Below are positions 57,151 through 64,000 of a stretch of 64,000 bases of DNA, piece by piece. The stretch covers positions 248,001 to 312,000 of the forward strand of contig NZ_CP045644.1 of NCBI RefSeq assembly GCF_009498455.1, written 5' to 3'. The translations under genes were made by a program, and so were the position numbers. The stretch's first letter is position 1, and each line of letters starts with the position of its first letter. A model generated the notes under the pieces. It searched no databases. It worked only from the letters and a program-made list of their open reading frames with translations, and was not told where the DNA came from. Origin of the DNA: Variovorax paradoxus (GTDB taxonomy: Bacteria; Pseudomonadota; Gammaproteobacteria; Burkholderiales; Burkholderiaceae_C).

Positions 57151-57631
57151 GCGCATCGCCCCCGGCCGCACCGTGCAGCCACTCCCTCGCGCGGTGCGCG
57201 GCTTCACCTTGCTGGAACTCATCGTGGTGATCGCGATCATCGCCATCGCGACTGCCAGCGTCAGCTTCGCAATGCGCGACAGCAACGCCGCCGCGCTCGA
57301 CCGCGAGGCCGACCGCCTCGCCGCCCTGCTCGAATCGGCCCGCGCCCAGTCACGCGCCAGCGGCGTCATGGTGCGCTGGCGCCTCGTCGAAGGCGGCGGC
57401 TTCGTCTTCGACGGCCTGCCGGCCGACGCCTTGCCCACGGGCTGGATCCACGCCGGCATCACGGCCCAGCCCCTGCTGGGCGGCGGCACGCCGGTGGCGG
57501 CGCTGCAGCTCGGGCCCGACCCCATCATTCCGGCGCAGCAGGTCATGCTGCACAGCGAAGGCCCGCCCGCGCGCATGCTGCGCGTCGCCACCGACGGGCT
57601 GCGTCCGTTCACCGTGTTCGCCGTGCCATGA
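57125..57631 (+). CDS. gspH: Type II secretion minor pseudopilin GspH
   Basis: A 168-residue minor pseudopilin with the prepilin site RG/FTLLELIVVIAI (cleavage after G26, glutamate E31) and a long basic leader. It begins inside the end of gspG and overlaps gspI by 4 bp. The later start options would cut into the leader. It belongs to the pseudopilus tip or shaft of the secretion system. Confidence 0.9.
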   Translation: MPTSAAGSKRIAPGRTVQPLPRAVRGFTLLELIVVIAIIAIATASVSFAMRDSNAAALDREADRLAALLESARAQSRASGVMVRWRLVEGGGFVFDGLPADALPTGWIHAGITAQPLLGGGTPVAALQLGPDPIIPAQQVMLHSEGPPARMLRVATDGLRPFTVFAVP

Positions 57632-58008
57632 CACAACGGCTGCGGCGCACCGCACGCCACCGCGGCTTCACGCTGATCGAGGTGCTGATCGCGCTCGGCA
57701 TCGTCGCGCTCGCGCTCGCGGCCGGCTCGCAGGCCACGATGTCGCTCACGCGCAATGCGCAGCGCCAGTCCGACCTCGTGCTGGCCGGCCTGTGCGCCGA
57801 AAACGAACTCGCCAAGGCGCGCCTGTCGCGGCAGATGCCAGCCATCGGCGACTCCGGCTCGATCTGCCTGCAGGCCGGCCTCACCTTCCTCGTGACGACC
57901 ACGACGGTGCCCACGCTCAACCCGAACTTCCGGCGCGTCGAAGTGCAGGTGCGCGACGAAGGCAGCGCGCCGCTGCTGCGCGTCTCGACCGTGGTGGGGC
58001 GCGTCTGA
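57628..58008 (+). CDS. gspI: Type II secretion minor pseudopilin GspI
   Basis: A 126-residue minor pseudopilin with the site RG/FTLIEVLIALGI (cleavage after G13, E18), the CAENELAKARL helix and a short beta domain. It forms the tip complex with GspJ and GspK. Overlaps its neighbours by 4 bp and 1 bp. Confidence 0.93.
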   Translation: MTQRLRRTARHRGFTLIEVLIALGIVALALAAGSQATMSLTRNAQRQSDLVLAGLCAENELAKARLSRQMPAIGDSGSICLQAGLTFLVTTTTVPTLNPNFRRVEVQVRDEGSAPLLRVSTVVGRV

Positions 58009-58697
58009 TGCCGCGCATCCGCAAGCCTTCGCGCGCACGCGGCTTCACGCTCATCGAGCTGTTGGTCGCCATCGCCGTGATGGCGCTGCTCGCGCTGGTG
58101 AGCTGGCGCGGCCTGGACAGCATGTCGCGCGCCACCACGCAGAACCAGCTGCGCGCCGACGCGGTGCTCACGCTGCAGGCCACGCTCGCGCAATGGAGCG
58201 CCGACCTCGACGCCGTCACCCTGCTCGCGCAGACCCGTCCGATCGACTGGGACGGCCGCGTGTTGCGCATGACGCGCCGCGGCAGCGACACCAGCACGCC
58301 GACCGTGCAGGTCGTTGCGTGGACATTGCGCCCCGGCGCCGACGGCACGCGCTGGCGGCGCTGGCAATCGGCGCCCTTCGCCACGCGCGGCGAATGGGTG
58401 CAGGCCTGGAACCTCGCGGCCGCCTGGGCACAGGATGGCGCCGCGCCCACCGCCGGCGCCACCGATGTGGCACTGATGCCCGTCAACAGCTGGCAGCTCG
58501 CGTACTTCCGCAACAACGCCTGGGTGCCGGCCGAGCCGCTGCCCGTCGCGGCAGCGAACCCGTCCAACCCGGCCGGCGCACTCGTCGCCCTGCCCGACGG
58601 CGTGCGGCTCGTGCTGACCCTGCCGCCCGGCGACGGGCTCTCAGGCACGCTCACGCGCGACTGGGTCCGGCCGACGCTCGGGGGGCCGCGCTCATGA
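58008..58697 (+). CDS. gspJ: Type II secretion minor pseudopilin GspJ
   Basis: A 229-residue minor pseudopilin with the site RG/FTLIELLVAIAVM (cleavage after G12, E17). Its size and the block SWRGLDSM fit GspJ. It starts on the last base of the gspI stop and overlaps gspK by 4 bp. Part of the I-J-K tip complex. Confidence 0.92.
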   Translation: MPRIRKPSRARGFTLIELLVAIAVMALLALVSWRGLDSMSRATTQNQLRADAVLTLQATLAQWSADLDAVTLLAQTRPIDWDGRVLRMTRRGSDTSTPTVQVVAWTLRPGADGTRWRRWQSAPFATRGEWVQAWNLAAAWAQDGAAPTAGATDVALMPVNSWQLAYFRNNAWVPAEPLPVAAANPSNPAGALVALPDGVRLVLTLPPGDGLSGTLTRDWVRPTLGGPRS

Positions 58698-59728
58698 CCG
58701 CACCGCGCAGCCATCGCACGACAGGCACACGCCGCCAGTCCGGCGCCGCGCTGCTCGCCGCCATGCTGACCGTGATGCTGGTCGCCACCTTTTCCGCCGC
58801 GGCGCTCTGGCAGCAGTGGCGTTCCGCCGAGGTCGAAGGCGCCGAGCGCGCGCGCGTGCAGGCGGCCTGGGTGCTCATCGGCGCGCTCGACTGGTCACGC
58901 CTGATCCTCGGCGAAGACGGCCGCGCCGGCGGCCCCGACCACCTCGGCGAGCCGTGGGCCGTGCCGCTCGAAGAGGCCCGCCTCACCAGCTTTCTCTCGG
59001 CCGAGAAGAACGTGGCGAGCGACAACCTCGAAGGCCTGCCCGACGCGTTCCTGTCGGGCCGCATCGTCGACGCGCAGTCCAAGCTCAACGTGCTGTCACT
59101 GGTAGACGCCGGCAAGCCGGTGCCCGCCAGCGTCGCCACCTTCACGCGCCTCTTCAATCTGCTGGGCCTGCCGGCCGGCGAGCTCAGCCAGATGACCGCG
59201 CGGCTCGCGAGCGCGCTGCACACCGGCACCACCGACGCCGCCTCCGCGGGTGGTGCCAGCGGCGGTGGCGCTGCAAGCGCCGACACCGGCGCCGCCCCGC
59301 TGATGCCGCAGGAAGTCGCGCAGCTGGTCTGGCTCGGTCTCTCGCCCGCCACCGCCGCCGCGCTCGAGCCCTACGTGACGATCCTGCCGGAGCGCACCAC
59401 GCTCAACCTCAACACGGCCAGCGCCGAGGCCATCAGCGCGAGCGTCGAATCGCTGGGCATTGCCAGCGCGCGCCAGCTGGTGGAGCGGCGCACCCGATCC
59501 TTCTTCAAGAACATCGAGGAGGCCAACGCCGGCCTGCCCAGCGGCGGCTCGCGTTTCAACGCGGCCCAGCACGGCGTGGGCACCCAGTATTTCGAGGTGT
59601 ACGGCCGGCTGCGGCTCGATCGCACGTGGGTCGAAGAGCACTCGCTGCTCTTTCGCAAGGGCCTGGCCGTGACCACCGTGTGGCGCACGCGTGGCGCGGG
59701 CGCCACCACGCCTCCGGCAAAACCCTGA
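58694..59728 (+). CDS. gspK: Type II secretion minor pseudopilin GspK
   Basis: A 344-residue minor pseudopilin, the large tip subunit. The prepilin site is SG/AALLAAMLTVML without the glutamate at position 5, as usual for GspK. The GRIVDAQSKLNVLSL motif is characteristic, and the region around 185-205 is a low-complexity glycine/alanine/serine insertion. The last gene of gspGHIJK. A 129-bp gap with a palindrome follows. Confidence 0.93.
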   Translation: MTAPRSHRTTGTRRQSGAALLAAMLTVMLVATFSAAALWQQWRSAEVEGAERARVQAAWVLIGALDWSRLILGEDGRAGGPDHLGEPWAVPLEEARLTSFLSAEKNVASDNLEGLPDAFLSGRIVDAQSKLNVLSLVDAGKPVPASVATFTRLFNLLGLPAGELSQMTARLASALHTGTTDAASAGGASGGGAASADTGAAPLMPQEVAQLVWLGLSPATAAALEPYVTILPERTTLNLNTASAEAISASVESLGIASARQLVERRTRSFFKNIEEANAGLPSGGSRFNAAQHGVGTQYFEVYGRLRLDRTWVEEHSLLFRKGLAVTTVWRTRGAGATTPPAKP

Positions 59729-59787
59729 GTCCCATTTACTTTTGACTGCTCAAAACACCGTCAAACGCACGTAGTCTCTGCAAGGTA

Positions 59788-59806
59788 TGCTATTCAAACA
59801 ATAGCA
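59788..59806. repeat. Palindrome between gspK and gspL
   Basis: TGCTATT-CAAAC-AATAGCA, perfect 7-bp arms, in the gap before gspL. Similar TGCTATT palindromes are dispersed in Comamonadaceae. It may be a weak transcription or mRNA-processing signal. Confidence 0.5.
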
Positions 59807-59857
59807 ACAACTTGTAAGCCACCCCCTACAATCTCCGGCTTTTCCGACACCCCCTAC

Positions 59858-61069
59858 ATGACCCCGCTGCTGCTCATTGCTCCCCTCCCTCCGGCCGATG
59901 CCGCGGGTGAGTACGACTGGGCCCAGGCCGGTGAGGACGGCATCGCCTTGCGCGACCAGGGCCGAGCGCTGCTGGCACTGCTGCCGTCGGGCCCCGAGGT
60001 CACGCTCGGCATTCCGTCCGCGGCGCTTTCGTGGCACCGCGTCACGCTGCCCAAGGGCAGCATGGGCAGCACCTCGAAGCTGCGCGCCGTGCTCGACGGC
60101 CTGCTCGAAGAGCACCTGCTCGACGAGCCGGAAACCCTGCACTTCGCGCTCGCACCCGACGCCAAGGCCGGCGAGCCCGTGTGGGTCGCGGCCTGCAACC
60201 GCATCTGGCTGCGCAGCGTCGTGCAAGGGCTCGAAGCCGCCGGCCGGCGCGTCGTGCGCATCGTTCCCGAATTCACGCCGCAGCCGGCCGATGCGCCGCC
60301 GCTGCTGCAGATCACGGGTGAGGCCGAAGCCCCGCAGCTCACCGTTTGCGACGGCGACGGCGTGGTCTCGCTGCCGCTGGCCGGCGCAGGCCTGGCCCTG
60401 TCGAACAGCCTGCCGCTCGACACCGCCGTGATCAGCACCGAACCCGCCGTCGCCGAAGCGGCCGAACACCTGCTCGAGCGCCGCGTGCCGATCGTGCAGG
60501 CGCCGCAGCGCTGGCTGCACGCCACGCGCACGCCCTGGGAGCTCGCGCAGTTCGACCTCGCCGTGACGGGCCGCGCGCGCGCCGGCAAGAAGTTCGCGTC
60601 GGTGTTGCAGACGCTGCGCTTCGCGCCCGAATGGCGCGCCGCGCGCTGGGGCATCGTGGTGCTGCTGCTGACTCAATTGATCGGCCTGAACGCCTGGGCC
60701 TGGAAGGAGCGCAACGCGCTCGAGTCCAAGCGTCAGGCCACGCGCGCCATCCTCACGCAGACCTTCCCCTCGGTGAAGATCGTGGTCGACGCGCCGCTGC
60801 AGATGGGCCGCGAGGTCGCCGCGCTGCAGCAGGCCGTGGGCGACGTGGCACCGAGCGATTTCGAACCCATGGTCGGCGCCATCGCCGCCGCCCTGCCGTC
60901 CGGCCGCTCCCCGAGCGCGATCGATTTCAGCGCCGGCCAGCTGCGCCTGCGCGGCCTCGGGCTGCAGCCGCAGGAGGTCACGCAGATCACCAGCGTGCTG
61001 TCGCCGCGCGGCTACCAGGTGCGCACCGAAGGCGATCTGCTGCTGGTGCAGGCCGAGGCCAACCGATGA
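59858..61069 (+). CDS. gspL: Type II secretion protein GspL
   Basis: A 403-residue inner-membrane protein. The cytoplasmic actin-like domain (about 1-255) binds the GspE ATPase, one helix lies near residues 265-287 (WGIVVLLLTQLIGLNAWAW), and the periplasmic ferredoxin-like domain (about 300-400) contacts GspM. The start ATG is the first codon of a clean frame. Overlaps gspM by 4 bp. Confidence 0.92.
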   Translation: MTPLLLIAPLPPADAAGEYDWAQAGEDGIALRDQGRALLALLPSGPEVTLGIPSAALSWHRVTLPKGSMGSTSKLRAVLDGLLEEHLLDEPETLHFALAPDAKAGEPVWVAACNRIWLRSVVQGLEAAGRRVVRIVPEFTPQPADAPPLLQITGEAEAPQLTVCDGDGVVSLPLAGAGLALSNSLPLDTAVISTEPAVAEAAEHLLERRVPIVQAPQRWLHATRTPWELAQFDLAVTGRARAGKKFASVLQTLRFAPEWRAARWGIVVLLLTQLIGLNAWAWKERNALESKRQATRAILTQTFPSVKIVVDAPLQMGREVAALQQAVGDVAPSDFEPMVGAIAAALPSGRSPSAIDFSAGQLRLRGLGLQPQEVTQITSVLSPRGYQVRTEGDLLLVQAEANR

Positions 61070-61620
61070 ACTTCAGCGAACAACTCAAGGCCCGCTGGGC
61101 CGTCCTCGGGATGCGCGAGCGCCGCCTCGTCATCGGCGCCGTCGCGCTGGTGGCACTGGCCTTGCTCTGGTGGATCGCGCTCGCCCCCGCGCTGCGCACG
61201 CTGGCCGCGGCACCGGCCGAACACGCACGGCTCGACGCCCAGCTCCAGCAGATGGCCACCTTGCAGAACCGCGCGAAGGCGCTGCAGTCGCAACCGCGCC
61301 TGGCGCGCGACGACGCACTGCGCGCACTCGAAAGCTCGGTGCGCGACGGCCTCGGCGTCACGAACGCCCAGCTCATGACGGCCGGCGGCGACGGCGGCGC
61401 CACCGTCACGCTGCGCGGCGCGCCGGCCCAGAACCTGGCGCAATGGCTCGCACAGGCGCGCGGCAACGCGCACGCCGTGCCGCGCGAAGTGCACCTGACG
61501 CGCGCGCCCGTCGCACCGCCGCCGCCGGGCGCCAAGCCAGCGCCCGCCGCCACGCCCGACCAACCTCCGCAACCCCGCTGGGACGGCACGCTCGTGATGG
61601 CGCTGCCCGCCCCGCGTTAA
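61066..61620 (+). CDS. gspM: Type II secretion protein GspM
   Basis: A 184-residue inner-membrane protein with one helix (about residues 21-42, RLVIGAVALVALALLWWIAL), a coiled-coil-like stretch after it and a small periplasmic domain. It binds GspL. The C-terminus is proline-rich. It overlaps gspL by 4 bp and precedes gspN by 22 bp. Confidence 0.9.
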   Translation: MNFSEQLKARWAVLGMRERRLVIGAVALVALALLWWIALAPALRTLAAAPAEHARLDAQLQQMATLQNRAKALQSQPRLARDDALRALESSVRDGLGVTNAQLMTAGGDGGATVTLRGAPAQNLAQWLAQARGNAHAVPREVHLTRAPVAPPPPGAKPAPAATPDQPPQPRWDGTLVMALPAPR

Positions 61621-61642
61621 GCATCCCCACGCACCGCACGGC

Positions 61643-62446
61643 ATGGCGAGACGCCCTCCGGTCCCCGACCTCCAGCCGCGCCGCGGCAGCTGGCGCTGGG
61701 CCGTGCTCGGCGCCGTCACCGGCGTGCTGGTCGCGGTCGTGCTGTTCGCACCGGCACGCTGGCTCGCCTCGGCGCTCTCGGGCTGGACGCAAGGCCGCCT
61801 GCTGCTGGTCAACCCGCGCGGCACGGTCTGGAACGGCACCGCCGCCGTCGTGTTCGCCAGCGGCGCGGGCGGCGCGCAGGCCGTCTCGCTGCCGGGCCTG
61901 TTGAACTGGCGCATGTGGCCGAACTGGCGCGGCCTGTCGGCGCGCCTTGATCTTTCGTGCTGCGCGGCGCAACCGCTCGGCCTGCAAGCCAGCCCGCGCG
62001 CCGACGGCCTGCAGCTCACATGGCAGGACGCCCGCTCGCGCTGGCCCGCCACGCTGCTCACCGGCCTGGGCGCGCCCTGGAACACCCTCAAACTCGAAGG
62101 CGCGCTCGACCTCAATACGCGCGCCTTCGCCATGCAGTGGGACGGCCCCGCATTGCGCATCGAAGGCCAGGCCACGCTCGACGCCACCGATGTCTCGTCC
62201 GCCCTGTCGACCCTGCGGCCGATGGGCAGCTACCGCCTCTCACTCGAAGGCGGCACGCGGCCCACGCTGCTGCTGAGCACGCGCGAAGGCAGCCTCGAAC
62301 TGAACGGCAGCGGCAGCTGGAGCGGCACCGCGTTGCGCTTCAACGGCGAAGCCAGCGCGGCACCGGGCCGCGAAGACGCACTTTCCAATTTGTTGAACAT
62401 CATCGGGCGGCGCGACGGTGCGCGCTCGATCATCACCCTGGGTTGA
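61643..62446 (+). CDS. gspN: Type II secretion protein GspN
   Basis: A 267-residue protein with one N-terminal helix (about 17-38) and a periplasmic beta-rich domain typical of GspN (NPRGTVWNGTAAVVF, WRMWPNWRGL and RLSLEGG blocks). GspN is found in a subset of type II systems, and its role is unclear. It lies between gspM and gspD, with an 7-bp gap to gspD. Confidence 0.88.
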   Translation: MARRPPVPDLQPRRGSWRWAVLGAVTGVLVAVVLFAPARWLASALSGWTQGRLLLVNPRGTVWNGTAAVVFASGAGGAQAVSLPGLLNWRMWPNWRGLSARLDLSCCAAQPLGLQASPRADGLQLTWQDARSRWPATLLTGLGAPWNTLKLEGALDLNTRAFAMQWDGPALRIEGQATLDATDVSSALSTLRPMGSYRLSLEGGTRPTLLLSTREGSLELNGSGSWSGTALRFNGEASAAPGREDALSNLLNIIGRRDGARSIITLG

Positions 62447-62453
62447 TCCGACC

Positions 62454-64000
62454 ATGAAGAAGCCTCTGTCCTCGTCCGGCGCCCGCCCCGGCCTCATTGC
62501 GCTCGCGGTACGCCTGCTGATCGCGGCGTCGTTCGTGCCGGTCTTGCCAGCCGCCTACGCGCAGACCGGCGACGCCCCGCGGCGCGGCGAACCGATCACG
62601 CTCAACTTTGCCGCCGCCGACATCGAGGCCGTGGCGCGCACCATGGCGGTGGTTACCGGGCGCGACGTGGTGGTCGACCCGCGCGTGAAGGGCACCATGA
62701 ACTTGGTCACCGACCGCCCGCTGGCGCCGGCCGCCGCGTTCAACCAGTTCGCCGCCGCGCTGCGCCTGCAGGGCTTCGCGGTGGTCGAGGCCGACGGCCT
62801 GTTCAAGGTGGTGCCCGAGGCCGACGCCAAGCTGCAGACCAGCACCGTCAACACCTCCATCAGCGGCGCCAGCTCGACCGCGGGCAACCAGATCGTCACG
62901 CAGATCTTTCGCCTGAACTACGAGTCGGCCAACAGCCTGCTGCCGGTGCTGCGCCCGCTGATTCCGCCGAACAACACCATCAACGTGAACCCGGGCAACA
63001 ACTCGCTCGTGATCACCGACTACGCCGACAACATGCGCCGGCTGGCGCGCATCATCGCGTCGCTCGACGTGCCCAACGCGTCCGACATCGAAGTCATCCA
63101 GCTCAAGCATTCGATTGCCACCGACATGGTGCCGCTGGTCACGCGGCTGGTCGACGGCGGCGGTGCGAGCACGCCGGGCGCCGCCGCGCCGGGCGGGGCC
63201 GACGCCTCGTTCCGCACCACGCTGATGGCCGACCCGCGCAGCAACTCGCTGATTCTTCGCGCCGCCAACCCCGCGCGCGTGCAGCTCGTGCGCACGCTGG
63301 TCGAGAAGCTCGATCGTCCGCCCGCAGAAAGCAGCAACGGCGCGGCCGGCAACATCTACGTGGTCTACCTGAAGAACGCCGATGCGGTGCGCCTCGCGGC
63401 CACGCTGCGCGCCGCCATGGCCGCTAGCCAGCAGCAGTCGCAGGTGCCGGGCGCGCCCGGCGCCGCGGGCAGCGCCGGCTCGTCGGCGCCGCCGGCCGGC
63501 ATGCCGCAGCAGATGCAGGCCAGCTTCGGCGGCAACGCCCAGGGCGGCGGTTCGGCCGCGGCCAACGCGCCGCTGAACAACGCCAACCAGCCGTCCACCG
63601 GCGGCCAGATCCAGGCCGACCCGAGCACCAACTCGCTGATCATCACCGCGCCCGAACCGCAGTACCGCCAGATGCGCGCCGTGATCGACAAGCTCGACGG
63701 CCGCCGCGCACAGGTGATGATCGAGGCGCTCATCGTCGAGGTCAGCGCCAAGAAGGCCGCCAACTTCGGCGTGCAGTGGCAGAGCGCGCTGGGCAACAAC
63801 GCCGTCATCGGCACCAACTCCAGCCTGGCCAGCGCCAACATCCTGGCGCTCACGCAGGCACTGGCCACGCGCGATGTGGCCAATATCCGGCCGTCCACCG
63901 GCCTGAACCTGGGCATCGCCGGCAAGATCGGCGGCCAGTACATCCTGGGCGCCATCGCCAACTTCTTCAACAGCGACGGCGACGCCAACGTGCTCTCCAC
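62454..64000 (+). CDS. gspD: Type II secretion secretin GspD (3' end outside window)
   Basis: The first 515 codons of the outer-membrane secretin that forms the exit channel. The signal peptide runs to about residue 40 (AAYAQ). The N0 domain begins ITLNFAAADIEAVART, N1-N3 domains follow (for example GNNSLVITDYADNMRRL), and glycine/serine-rich low-complexity linkers occur near residues 230-250 and 320-380. The window ends at the beginning of the secretin core (LGNNAVIGTNSSL). The gspE and gspF genes are not seen and probably lie beyond. Confidence 0.95.
   Translation, partial: MKKPLSSSGARPGLIALAVRLLIAASFVPVLPAAYAQTGDAPRRGEPITLNFAAADIEAVARTMAVVTGRDVVVDPRVKGTMNLVTDRPLAPAAAFNQFAAALRLQGFAVVEADGLFKVVPEADAKLQTSTVNTSISGASSTAGNQIVTQIFRLNYESANSLLPVLRPLIPPNNTINVNPGNNSLVITDYADNMRRLARIIASLDVPNASDIEVIQLKHSIATDMVPLVTRLVDGGGASTPGAAAPGGADASFRTTLMADPRSNSLILRAANPARVQLVRTLVEKLDRPPAESSNGAAGNIYVVYLKNADAVRLAATLRAAMAASQQQSQVPGAPGAAGSAGSSAPPAGMPQQMQASFGGNAQGGGSAAANAPLNNANQPSTGGQIQADPSTNSLIITAPEPQYRQMRAVIDKLDGRRAQVMIEALIVEVSAKKAANFGVQWQSALGNNAVIGTNSSLASANILALTQALATRDVANIRPSTGLNLGIAGKIGGQYILGAIANFFNSDGDANVLS

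Overview
The window is high-GC chromosomal DNA of a betaproteobacterium, most likely a Variovorax-like member of the Comamonadaceae. The evidence is the set of gene families (Bug/TctC binding protein, Burkholderiales-type porins, Coq7, DODA dioxygenase, divergent gspC) and typical Comamonadaceae intergenic palindromes. This placement comes from recognition, not from a search. I found no prophage, insertion sequence, CRISPR array, tRNA or rRNA.

Layout. 1-3.7 kb: end of an alpha/beta hydrolase gene, two overlapping LpxL-type lipid A acyltransferase genes (-) and metK (+). 3.7-13.6 kb: TonB/iron block with a PqqU/YncD-like receptor, a Fur-box-controlled siderophore receptor with a PepSY membrane protein and a small membrane protein, a ClsC-type phospholipase D lipoprotein and a second siderophore receptor. 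13.8-15.9 kb: groES-groEL behind a CIRCE operator. 16.1-26.8 kb (-): a polyol regulon holding an ABC importer (SmoEFGK/MtlEFGK type), D-arabinitol dehydrogenase, sorbitol-type SDR, a TalC-like aldolase, fructokinase, AraC regulator and xylulokinase. It would turn imported hexitols and pentitols into fructose-6-phosphate and xylulose-5-phosphate. 27-30.1 kb: LysR, TctC-like binding protein and PdxA-family dehydrogenase, then a DUF805 protein. 30.7-40.7 kb: sugar-phosphate block with tal-pgi (-), lipocalin, HAD phosphatase, an AfuABC-type importer (-) and a divergent zwf. Homology of the binding protein and the neighbours both suggest that the importer carries hexose phosphates rather than iron. 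40.7-48.7 kb: Tat-exported DODA-type dioxygenase and a dipeptide-type ABC operon with an embedded M20 amidohydrolase. 48.9-54.4 kb: two near-identical porin genes in inverted orientation around coq7 and osmC. The right copy has lost its start codon, a candidate small RNA sits just upstream of it, and a lone tyrosine recombinase gene lies just beyond. 54.4-64 kb: ilvA, then type II secretion genes gspC (-) and gspG-H-I-J-K-L-M-N-D (+), with gspD running off the end.

The most unusual region is the porin pair. Both 5' ends point inward and the copies share blocks of more than 100 identical bases, so recombination would exchange expression signals between an intact and a start-less porin body. 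Other points of interest are the AfuABC-zwf-pgi-tal neighbourhood with an orphan terminator in the importer's leader, and hairpins between binding-protein and permease genes in two separate ABC operons.

Most CDS starts were checked against the sequence. Several genes appear to start with GTG or TTG (metK, xylB, dalD, afuB, the M20 amidohydrolase, ilvA).
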